From NCBI GenBank assembly GCA_900313465.1, contig OMRU01000006.1, positions 1 to 13,870 of the forward strand: a stretch of 13,870 nt of DNA, written 5' to 3'. Shown here piece by piece: positions 1-6,215 of this stretch. Each line of letters opens with the position of its first letter. Position 1 is the first letter of the stretch. The notes under the pieces are model-generated. The model was not told the origin of the DNA, searched no databases, and worked only from the letters and a program-made list of their open reading frames with translations. The position numbers and the translations under genes are program-made. The stretch is from an uncultured Clostridia bacterium. Its GTDB lineage: Bacteria; Bacillota_I; Bacilli_A; RFN20; CAG-288.

Positions 1-978
1 AAACCAGCTACTGCTGATCACGATGGCCCACAAGGCTTAGGTTTGACTGGTACTGGTGGTGGATTTGACACTTGTGCCTATTGCGCTGAACCTCTTGTCG
101 CTGCCACTTACAATGTCGATTTAGCCTATGAATATGGCTTAGCCATCGGTGAAGAAGCTCTTCAAAAAGATATCGCCATCAACGGCTGGTATGGCCCTGC
201 CGCCAACTTGCATCGTTCTCCTTTCAACGGCAGAAACTTCGAATATTATTCTGAAGATCCTGTCTTGACTGGTAAGATTTGTGCTAAAACAGTCTCTGGT
301 GCGGAAGAAAAAGGGTTGGTTTGCTATCTCAAACACTTTGGATGGCACTCTTATGAGGGTGTTTGTACTTCCATGATCGCTTGGTGTACAGAACAAGCTT
401 ATCGTGAAACGGATATGAAGGCTTTCGAAATCGCTTTGAAGGAATCTAGAAAGACTTTGAAGTACATCTCTGATGATAAGGGAACTATCGGTAAGAAAGT
501 GGTCAGAGGTTGCTCTGGTTTGATGGGTGCTGCCACTCACATCGGTACTGATTGGCAAGCCGCCAGCTATGACTTGATTACGAATATGACTCGCGGAGAA
601 TGGGGCTTCCAAGGTGTCTTCTCTACTGATATGGGCTTAGAAGCTATGCCTGGTAATGTCGATAAGTTGTTAAGAGCTGGATGTGATGTGAGAATGCACT
701 TCATGGTCACCGAGAAAGCTATGGACTTCCAGACGGTCACTTTAGCTGATAAGTCTACTGCTACTTACTATCACTGCATCAGAAACTCTATGAAGAATGT
801 CGCCTTTGCCTACGCCAACTCCAACTTGATGCAAGGTGCTGCTCCTGGCGCTATCGTCCGCTACAAGATTTCTCCTTGGCGTATCTGGTTATATGTCATT
901 GATGGTGTTGTAGGTGCAGGAATTGTCGCTTTGGTGGTTTATAGCGTGTTCCGCCTTAGACAGAAGGAAGAAAATTAG
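1..978 (+). CDS. Glycoside hydrolase family 3, catalytic barrel plus C-terminal membrane anchor (5' end outside window)
   Basis: Hydrolyses beta-linked sugars, probably as a surface beta-glucosidase-type enzyme. The frame is open from base 1, so the start lies outside the window. GH3 barrel motifs appear in order: DGPQG (substrate Asp codon 22-24), a stretch with GRNFEYYSEDP near 229-258, KHFGW (Lys-His pair), and RGEWGF followed by STDMG, whose Asp codon 628-630 aligns with the GH3 nucleophile. The usual SYN/SFNR motif is replaced by GAATHIG. Instead of the C-terminal acid/base domain, the protein ends with one hydrophobic segment (codons 883-951) and a basic tail, RLRQKEEN. The acid/base domain must therefore lie upstream, as in the known swapped-order GH3 enzymes. 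The tail topology suggests an extracellular barrel anchored at its C-terminus. Family assignment is firm; substrate is unknown. Gln is mostly CAA and Pro mostly CCT. Confidence 0.9.
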   Translation, partial: KPATADHDGPQGLGLTGTGGGFDTCAYCAEPLVAATYNVDLAYEYGLAIGEEALQKDIAINGWYGPAANLHRSPFNGRNFEYYSEDPVLTGKICAKTVSGAEEKGLVCYLKHFGWHSYEGVCTSMIAWCTEQAYRETDMKAFEIALKESRKTLKYISDDKGTIGKKVVRGCSGLMGAATHIGTDWQAASYDLITNMTRGEWGFQGVFSTDMGLEAMPGNVDKLLRAGCDVRMHFMVTEKAMDFQTVTLADKSTATYYHCIRNSMKNVAFAYANSNLMQGAAPGAIVRYKISPWRIWLYVIDGVVGAGIVALVVYSVFRLRQKEEN

Positions 979-987
979 TATTCTATA

Positions 988-1032
988 GCGAAAATAGGAA
1001 TAGAAAACTCTATTCCTATTTTCTGCTTTTTT
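988..1032 (+). terminator. Intrinsic terminator after the GH3 gene
   Basis: A perfect 13-bp stem (991-1003 with 1010-1022) and a 6-nt loop, extended by one further pair (990-1023), are followed by six T (1027-1032). It begins 10 nt after the GH3 stop codon. The stem is AT-rich, so the arms are symmetrical, but the T run is on the plus side only. Confidence 0.85.
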
Positions 1033-1060
1033 GTTATTGTAATTATAGGAGACTTCGACC

Positions 1061-1771
1061 ATGATTAAATTTGCTTTGATTGAGGATGATAAAAACGACG
1101 CAGAGCGTTTCACCTCTCTCTTCCACCGTTATTGTCAAGATAATCACTTAAACCTTTCTTTGACTCTATTTACGTGTGGAAAGGAATATCTTTGTCAGGA
1201 TAAAAAGCATTTCCATGTCATTTTCTTTGATATTGAATTACCGGATATCAACGGGATGGAATTATCGAAGAAAGTGAGACAAAAGGATAAAGATGTCATC
1301 ATCATCTTTTTGACTAATCTCTCTCAATATGCAATCTCTGGTTATGAAGTCAACGCTTTAGATTACATCTTAAAGCCTTTGAATGATTCCACCTTCTTTT
1401 CTAAGATGAACAAGATTATCCGTGTGGCCAATGAAAAACTACAGAATGATAAGATAATCTCTTTAAATAATGGAAAGAATGTGTTTAAGCATTCCGATAT
1501 TCTCTATATCGAAGTTCAGAAACACAATGTGATTTATCATACGACCAAGGGAAACTTTACCACAAGAGGAGCTCTAAAAGAAATTATTGATAAGATGGAT
1601 AATTGTCAGTTTTCTCGTTGTAATTATTGTTATCTTGTCAATCTCAATCATGTCAAAGGGATTCACAAGTATGATCTGACTTTAGATAACGATGAAGTGG
1701 TATTGATTTCTAGAAATCGAAAAAAGGAACTCATGACTGACTTCTCTCGCTTCTTAGGAGGTTCTCTATGA
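1061..1771 (+). CDS. LytTR-family response regulator (AgrA-like)
   Basis: Cytoplasmic two-component response regulator of 236 aa. The receiver domain (about 1-120) shows acidic pocket residues E8/D9/D10, phospho-acceptor D57 in FFDIELPDING, T85 and K105 in YILKP. A LytTR DNA-binding domain fills about 135-232, with HSDILYIEVQKHNVIYH and the typical SRCNYCYLVNLNHVKGI segment. The ATG follows AGGAG at 1047-1051 with 9-nt spacing. It overlaps the downstream kinase gene by ATGA, so the two are translationally coupled and almost certainly cognate. LytTR regulators usually bind paired 9-bp direct repeats about two helical turns apart, often near peptide-signal or bacteriocin genes; no such target is clear just upstream. 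Family is firm, regulon unknown. Confidence 0.93.
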   Translation: MIKFALIEDDKNDAERFTSLFHRYCQDNHLNLSLTLFTCGKEYLCQDKKHFHVIFFDIELPDINGMELSKKVRQKDKDVIIIFLTNLSQYAISGYEVNALDYILKPLNDSTFFSKMNKIIRVANEKLQNDKIISLNNGKNVFKHSDILYIEVQKHNVIYHTTKGNFTTRGALKEIIDKMDNCQFSRCNYCYLVNLNHVKGIHKYDLTLDNDEVVLISRNRKKELMTDFSRFLGGSL

Positions 1772-3057
1772 TCTTTACTTTTGTTAACAATGTGAATTTA
1801 TTAATTTTTATCGAGTGTTTTTGCTACGGACAATTTATCGCTTTTTACTTTGAGAGAAGGAAAAATTATCTTTTGAGAGTCATTCTTAGTTTTCTTGTTT
1901 TTGCAACTCTCACTTACTTTATTCCTTTAGTGAGGATTGAGAATTATTTTGTCGATTATCTATATTGTATCTTCATGTATCTTAGCATTCTCTTCTTCAC
2001 TTATTTGACCATTCTCGCGTGCGTGAAAATCACATGGTTCAACGGATTGTTCTTCGCGGCCACAAGCTATTTATTGCATCACTCCATCTCCGCTACCATC
2101 AGTTTGACTTTGGACGCGATCTTTGGAGAGGGAGTGACTTTATATAATAACTATCTATACCTTATTGTCTATATCTTAGTTCATTTGACACTATTCACTA
2201 TCTTCGCTTTAGTTTTCAAGAAAAATCATCTTTATTCCATCTTTAAAAACCCACCGAAAACCTTGATGATCACAAGTTTTGTCGTTTTAGTCGATATCAT
2301 TCTTTCTTCTCTTACGGTTGTTATTGGCAATGCAGATTTAAAATTCCATTCCATGATATCTAAGATCTATTCCATCATTTCTAGTTTGCTTGTTTTATTT
2401 ATTATCTTTATTTTGTTAAAACAAGAAAAGACAGAAAAAGAAGGCGAGATCATTCAAACTCTATATTCACAAAATATTAAACATTATGAGATCTCCAAAT
2501 CCACGATGGCAACTTATCATGATTTAAAGCATCGCTTAAACGCTCTCTTGAATGGAAAACTCAATCTTCAAGAAAAAGATATCAAAGATATCTCTGATAG
2601 TGTCTTCATGTTTGAAAATCAATTCAAAACAGAGAATGAAGCACTCAATGTATTATTGACGGAAAATGGAAATATTTGTTATCGAAATCACATCGAATTC
2701 AATACCATGGTGGACGCTTCACGCCTTTCGTTTTTAGATGTATATGATCTATATTCTCTCGTTGGTAATGCTTTATCTAATGCGATTGAAGCAACAAGTA
2801 AAGTAGAAGATGGGAAAGCCAAATATATCACCTTCATTGTCAAAGGAACCGAGAAATATACTTCTATCCATATTGAGAATCCTTTCGTTGGTCAAGTCAT
2901 CATGGAACACAATCTTCCCGTCACGAATAAACAAGACAAAAGTTCTCATGGCTTCGGTGTCAAATCTATGAAAAATATTGTCTCTAAATATGATGGTAAA
3001 GTGACTCTCACAGTAAAAGATAACATCTTCAATGTTGACATATTGTTTAACCGATAA
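1768..3057 (+). CDS. AgrC-like GHKL sensor histidine kinase
   Basis: Membrane sensor kinase of 429 aa, partner of the preceding LytTR regulator. The first ~217 residues hold about six hydrophobic segments, as in AgrC-type peptide receptors. A cytoplasmic helix then carries YHDLKHRLNALLN, with H251 as the likely phospho-acceptor. The ATPase domain has the N box LVGNALSNAIEA (331-342) and the G box GFGVKSM (395-401). There is no HAMP or PAS domain. The start overlaps the regulator stop by 4 nt and is preceded by AGGAGG (about 1756-1761). The ligand is not shown by the sequence. AgrC relatives often sense autoinducing peptides, but no agrB/agrD-type genes flank this pair within the window. No T-tailed terminator follows directly; a palindrome lies 21 nt after the stop. 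Confidence 0.92.
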   Translation: MIFTFVNNVNLLIFIECFCYGQFIAFYFERRKNYLLRVILSFLVFATLTYFIPLVRIENYFVDYLYCIFMYLSILFFTYLTILACVKITWFNGLFFAATSYLLHHSISATISLTLDAIFGEGVTLYNNYLYLIVYILVHLTLFTIFALVFKKNHLYSIFKNPPKTLMITSFVVLVDIILSSLTVVIGNADLKFHSMISKIYSIISSLLVLFIIFILLKQEKTEKEGEIIQTLYSQNIKHYEISKSTMATYHDLKHRLNALLNGKLNLQEKDIKDISDSVFMFENQFKTENEALNVLLTENGNICYRNHIEFNTMVDASRLSFLDVYDLYSLVGNALSNAIEATSKVEDGKAKYITFIVKGTEKYTSIHIENPFVGQVIMEHNLPVTNKQDKSSHGFGVKSMKNIVSKYDGKVTLTVKDNIFNVDILFNR

Positions 3058-3077
3058 ACTAGTTACAATTAACGTTT

Positions 3078-3101
3078 CTTTCCTTGGCTAGCCAAGGAAG
3101 G
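3078..3101. repeat. Perfect 18-bp palindrome downstream of the kinase gene
   Basis: TCCTTGGCTAGCCAAGGA (3081-3098) is its own reverse complement and extends outward by an A-T, a G-T and a C-G pair. As RNA it would fold with a CTAG loop on either strand. It lacks a T run on both sides, so it is at best a weak terminator for the kinase gene; it could instead be a protein-binding site or an mRNA 3'-end stabiliser. Confidence 0.6.
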
Positions 3102-3162
3102 TAATATCCCCTCCTTTTAACTGATGTTGGTTTCACACATAATTAGTGTAAGTCTCTATGCA

Positions 3163-3240
3163 ACGGAAAACTGCAAGTGATTTTGGACTAAAAATACGGA
3201 AAACTGCAAGTAGAAGTCGTTTCATCACGAAAATGCAACA
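3163..3240. repeat. Spaced direct repeats ACGGAAAACTGCAAGT
   Basis: Two identical 16-nt copies lie at 3163-3178 and 3196-3211, 33 nt apart start to start. A degenerate third copy (ACGAAAATGCAACA, 3227-3240) follows 31 nt later. The spacing is about three helical turns, which puts the copies on one DNA face. They sit between the converging kinase and ssrA genes, so they are not an obvious promoter region. No further copy was noticed in the window. They could be regulator-binding sites or a fragment of a dispersed repeat. Confidence 0.6.
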
Positions 3241-3249
3241 TTTAACAGG

Positions 3250-3300
3250 AAAAAAGGTTGTTGTCCAGCCCACATTAATTATGTAGTTTTTTCAACAACC
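3250..3300 (-). terminator. Terminator of ssrA
   Basis: Read on the minus strand, GGTTGTTG (3300-3293) pairs perfectly with CAACAACC (3263-3256), followed by six T (3255-3250). The 29-nt loop can itself form a small ACAT/ATGT hairpin. It starts 15 nt past the tmRNA 3' end, so the primary transcript would need 3' trimming back to CCA. Confidence 0.75.
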
Positions 3301-3315
3301 CCTATTTTTAAATAT

Positions 3316-3715
3316 TGGTGGAGGTGACGGGAGTTGAACCCGCGTCCAAACAGGAATCTCTAATAAGGAACCACAGTTTCTTTCACGTCTATTCTGAGCT
3401 ATAGCATGACATGAACGAAGATCGCTACAGCCGATCCTTCCTTGTGTCGCATAATCTCGGAAAGGAAACAAGATTATGAAGCAAATTCTTTTAAGTCAGG
3501 TGCTATGAACTTGCGAGCTCACATCTGACTCGTGCAAAGAGACCTATAGTCTCAGAAAAATAGCGTTAACCTATTATTAGGCAGCGCAGGCAGCCATCAT
3601 GGCTGGAGCACGGAACATAACTGGTTTATTGGCACTTGTAATTGTGTCGGTCGATAAGGAGACCAATCCACTGCCCTCAAAAGTCGTTCCAGCCTGTCGA
3701 AACCGGAACACCCCC
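3316..3715 (-). ncRNA. ssrA: Transfer-messenger RNA (tmRNA)
   Basis: Rescues ribosomes stalled on broken mRNAs and appends a degradation tag, working with SmpB. On the minus strand the RNA begins GGGGGTGTTCCGGTTTCGACA and ends with a T-arm (GGGTTCAACTCCC) and encoded CCACCA. The 5' GGGGGTG pairs with CACCTCC near the 3' end to give the 7-bp acceptor stem, with one G-U pair. The length is 400 nt in one piece, not the permuted two-piece form. A TATAAT box lies 10 nt upstream of the mature 5' end and a terminator 15 nt beyond the 3' end, so it is a stand-alone unit with RNase P-type 5' processing expected. The gene holds an 18-codon tag frame with an unusual tail, annotated separately. Confidence 0.96.
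3571..3633 (-). other. ssrA: tmRNA tag-peptide reading frame
   Basis: Resume codon GCC (3633-3631) opens the frame ANKPVMFRAPAMMAACAA, 18 residues, ending in TAA TAA TAG (3579-3571). The tail ends in Ala-Ala as protease recognition requires, but with Cys where Leu is common (compare LAA in Bacillus subtilis and E. coli). The resume codon is inferred from frame and position; no other frame here gives a plausible tag. Confidence 0.8.
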
Positions 3716-3725
3716 AGGTAGGTGT

Positions 3726-3753
3726 ATTATAAGACAATTAGGCAAAAAGGCAA
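3726..3753 (-). promoter_or_regulatory. ssrA promoter
   Basis: On the minus strand, TATAAT (3731-3726) is preceded at 16 bp by TTGCCT (3753-3748), a fair -35 match. Initiation would fall a few bases upstream of the mature 5' end at 3715. Confidence 0.75.
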
Positions 3754-3794
3754 CAAAAATTCATGAATATTGTTATATTTTAGAAAAATTGTCA

Positions 3795-3819
3795 CAAAAA
3801 AGGGGACATCAGTCCCCTT
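3795..3819 (-). terminator. Terminator of the M50-like membrane protein gene
   Basis: AAGGGGAC (3819-3812 on the minus strand) pairs with GTCCCCTT (3807-3800) around a 4-nt loop and runs into a T tract (complement of A 3795-3801). It starts 4 nt after the stop codon. Confidence 0.9.
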
Positions 3820-3823
3820 AGGT

Positions 3824-4987
3824 TTATCTTTCTGGAAGGTCTAAGTCAGTCTTATGCTTCTTGACCATACGATAAGCGGAGTTGAATGTCTCGATTTCTT
3901 TTTTGACACGAGTAGATGGCTCTTGACCATAACTAGCAACAAGAGAATCGAAATTCTTTAAGAGCTTTGCGACCGCTTCTTTATCGGAGTGAATGCTAGC
4001 CAAAACTAAGACAGCAATTCTATAACCGGTAAGATCAATTGGATCCGTGACATATTTACGTTCGTCTTTCTTGATGGAAAGATAGGCTTTATTGGCACCT
4101 GGTTCATCGTCAATCAAGAACTTGAGATAAACTGTTTCAGCAGAAGTGATATATCTTTCGTCTTCTAAGAAATACTTGGAATAATACTTCATCTCCTCTA
4201 AGACAGAGAACGCTTTTTCTAATTTAGATGATTGCAAGTTCATCAAATATAGATAGTAGAGCGTATGAGTTTTGTAGAAAGAATCATAGTTTTCGAACTC
4301 AGGAACGAGGAAAACCTCACCAGATAACTCTCTTCTTTCATTGATTCTGCAGATGTTGAAAGCGACCTTGTCATCATTTTCTCTTGTAGAGAGAAGATTA
4401 AACATATCAGTCGGCAGATCCTGACGGAACGGAATCAATTCATAAAGAGGAGTGAGGAAACCATAACAGACTGCAAATAAGAAAGTCCAGCCGAAGTTGG
4501 CGATGTTGGAAAATGGATTCTGTAAGGCGACACCAAAGAGGAAGACCAAAGCAAAAATAATCAACAGAGCTTCAAAGAATAAACCGCCTAAGAAAATCAG
4601 GGTTGGATTCTTTTTGGTATCATCATCCACAGGAGTAAAACGAAGAGCTAAAGTGAAGAACTGGGTGATATCATAACTGACTTTGGCAGTGCCTTTTGAA
4701 TTATCGATGAAGAGACCCGCAAAACGGATGTAGTTGATACGATAACCAGCGATTCTGGCAAACAGAATCTTGCCAAGATTATAGAACAAGAACGTGACAC
4801 CAATACCACTTAGGATAGCGACAAAGTAATAAGCATAGTTGGAAAAATCCTTGGTGATGAACTTAAGCGAATAATTCTGAGCAAAGTAAACACCGACTAA
4901 GAAACCGATATACAAAAGGGTCAATGGCCATGATGCATTGTAGTCCAAAAGTTTCTTTGGCGCTTCTTTTGTTTTCTTTTCTTCCAT
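3824..4987 (-). CDS. Polytopic membrane protein resembling an inactivated M50 metalloprotease, with helical C-terminal domain
   Basis: Protein of 387 aa from the ATG at 4987, chosen because AAGGAGG (5003-4997) lies 9 nt upstream; a GTG at 5017 has no such support. Hydrophobic segments lie near 20-37, 52-75, 129-153 and 163-182; residues 200-387 are soluble and helical, TPR-like in feel. Residues 66-92 (FLFYNLGKILFARIAGYRI...) have the shape of the M50/site-2-protease segment HELGHllfarl-GY, but the zinc motif reads Y69-N-L-G-K73. A later LPTDMFNLL (191-199) resembles the M50 third-ligand region and keeps an Asp. If the match is right, it is a pseudoprotease, perhaps binding rather than cutting membrane substrates. 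The fold assignment is inference; otherwise it is an unknown membrane protein. It has its own promoter and terminator, downstream of adh. Confidence 0.75.
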   Translation of the reverse strand: MEEKKTKEAPKKLLDYNASWPLTLLYIGFLVGVYFAQNYSLKFITKDFSNYAYYFVAILSGIGVTFLFYNLGKILFARIAGYRINYIRFAGLFIDNSKGTAKVSYDITQFFTLALRFTPVDDDTKKNPTLIFLGGLFFEALLIIFALVFLFGVALQNPFSNIANFGWTFLFAVCYGFLTPLYELIPFRQDLPTDMFNLLSTRENDDKVAFNICRINERRELSGEVFLVPEFENYDSFYKTHTLYYLYLMNLQSSKLEKAFSVLEEMKYYSKYFLEDERYITSAETVYLKFLIDDEPGANKAYLSIKKDERKYVTDPIDLTGYRIAVLVLASIHSDKEAVAKLLKNFDSLVASYGQEPSTRVKKEIETFNSAYRMVKKHKTDLDLPER

Positions 4988-5023
4988 AGGGAAAATCCTC
5001 CTTAAGAGTGAAAGCACACTTGG

Positions 5024-5063
5024 AATAATACAATTATACCTTTTTTGATTGTATTATTATCAA
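5024..5063 (-). promoter_or_regulatory. Putative promoter embedded in an 11-bp inverted repeat
   Basis: On the minus strand, a perfect TATAAT (5038-5033) lies 46 nt upstream of the ATG at 4987, with TTGATA (5063-5058) 19 bp before it, a slightly long spacer. The -10 box lies partly inside an inverted repeat, AATAATACAAT (5024-5034) with ATTGTATTATT (5048-5058), loop 13 nt. The repeat could be an operator or, in the adh transcript, a 3' hairpin without a T tail. Confidence 0.5.
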
Positions 5064-5066
5064 TTA

Positions 5067-6167
5067 TTATTTAACTTTTAAAACCTTCTCGGCCTTAGCG
5101 AGGTCCTCTTGTTTGACCTGGAAAGGCAACTCATCATAATTGTGGGCAATTGGTAAGGAATCTAACCATTCTTTTAATTTGGCAATGACGGCATTGCAGG
5201 ATGGAGTAGACTTCATCTGGAAAACCATTCTGCCCATCTTGAGAATCTTATCCTTATATTGATTTTTATTGACCTCAAGATATTTTGGCATCAATAAGGC
5301 GATTCCCTGACCATGCGTCAGTTCCGGATAGATACCACTTAAGATATGTTCAGCCTTGTGTACGATGAAGATTTTACCTTTACCATAATTGGTGATGCCA
5401 TTATGAGCAAGAGTACCGCAGATCATCATAGCGCGTCTGGCTTCAATATCATCAGGATGTTCTAATACAGCAGGCGTCACCTCAACAATATTCTTCATGA
5501 TAGCCAAAGCGAAATCATCAGCTGGTTCAAATTCATGAGAAGCGGAATAATAACGTTCAAAAGAATGACAGAACATATCAGCAAGACCAACCCCAACTTG
5601 ATAAGGTGGAACAGATAGAGTCAACGAAGGATCCATCAAAGAGAACAAAGGATAGTTGGTCGGGGAATTAAAACCACTTTTGAAGTTGTGCTTGCGGTCG
5701 CTAACAACACAAGAATCCGACATTTCAGAACCAGAAGCAGCTAAAGTCAGAATAGTGGCGACAGGAAGAGCGTGCAGTGGTTCAACCAGATGCTTATTGA
5801 AATCAAGAGGATCGCCATCATAATAATAACCGTGAGCAACACTCTTAGCAGCGTCTAAAACAGAACCGCCACCAGCAGCCAGAATCAAATCAGGTCTGAA
5901 TCCTTTTGCTTCTTCAACCATCTTTCTGACATCTTCGATATCTGGATTGGCAGCAATACCAGAATACTCCTTGAATTCAATCTGGTGTTCTTTTAAAGAA
6001 GAGACAATCTTATCATAGGCACCCATCTTCTTCAGGGAATGACCGCCATAGACAAGATAAACCTTTTTAAAATGATAATCTTCCTTAATGATTTTTCCGA
6101 TGAGGGCAACGCCTTCGTTGCGGAAATAAATTTTGGTTGGACAGACAAATGTAAAATCAAGATTCAT
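5067..6167 (-). CDS. Iron-containing alcohol dehydrogenase (BDH/YqhD-like)
   Basis: Reversibly converts aldehydes and alcohols with NAD(P)H in the cytoplasm. The length of 366 aa is close to the family norm. The coenzyme region shows VYGGHSLKKMGAYD (39-52), like the YGGGSIK segment of NADPH-type butanol dehydrogenases, and GGGSVLDAAK (99-108). Metal ligands are D197 and H201 (GLADMFCHSFE), H274 (KAEHILSG) and H285 (THGQG). GGAGGAG lies 6 nt before the ATG. The gene follows a TetR-family regulator on the same strand across a hairpin, suggesting control by that regulator and a role in fermentative redox balance or aldehyde removal. No T-tailed terminator follows; an inverted repeat begins 9 nt after the stop. 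NADPH preference is inferred from the segment at 39-52, and the substrate is unknown. Confidence 0.93.
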   Translation of the reverse strand: MNLDFTFVCPTKIYFRNEGVALIGKIIKEDYHFKKVYLVYGGHSLKKMGAYDKIVSSLKEHQIEFKEYSGIAANPDIEDVRKMVEEAKGFRPDLILAAGGGSVLDAAKSVAHGYYYDGDPLDFNKHLVEPLHALPVATILTLAASGSEMSDSCVVSDRKHNFKSGFNSPTNYPLFSLMDPSLTLSVPPYQVGVGLADMFCHSFERYYSASHEFEPADDFALAIMKNIVEVTPAVLEHPDDIEARRAMMICGTLAHNGITNYGKGKIFIVHKAEHILSGIYPELTHGQGIALLMPKYLEVNKNQYKDKILKMGRMVFQMKSTPSCNAVIAKLKEWLDSLPIAHNYDELPFQVKQEDLAKAEKVLKVK

Positions 6168-6191
6168 GCAAATCTCCTCCTTTTTATCAAA

Positions 6192-6213
6192 ATAGGCTGC
6201 TTTTGCAGCCTAT
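6192..6213 (-). terminator. Hairpin between tetR and adh, weak terminator
   Basis: ATAGGCTGC (6213-6205 read on the minus strand as its pairing arm) and its perfect complement form a 9-bp stem with a 4-nt AAAA loop, 2 nt after the tetR stop. Only a short T stretch follows (ATTTTG), so partial termination is likely and some transcripts would continue into adh. Confidence 0.6.
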
Positions 6214-6215
6214 CA

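Noticed and set aside
139..612. Open frame of 157 codons on the minus strand
   Set aside because: Lies wholly inside the GH3 coding region, whose frame has clear family motifs; no ribosome site and no recognisable protein.
889..1113. Minus-strand frame of 74 codons
   Set aside because: Runs through the GH3 terminator and the start of the response regulator; composition is low-complexity and no ribosome site is seen.
3124..3180. Possible 18-residue peptide (MLVSHIISVSLYATENCK) after the kinase gene as an Agr-type signal
   Set aside because: No ribosome site and it overlaps a direct repeat; composition is not like AgrD.
4988..5017. GTG start at 5017 for the membrane protein gene
   Set aside because: No ribosome site there and it overlaps the predicted leader; AAGGAGG is placed correctly for the ATG at 4987.
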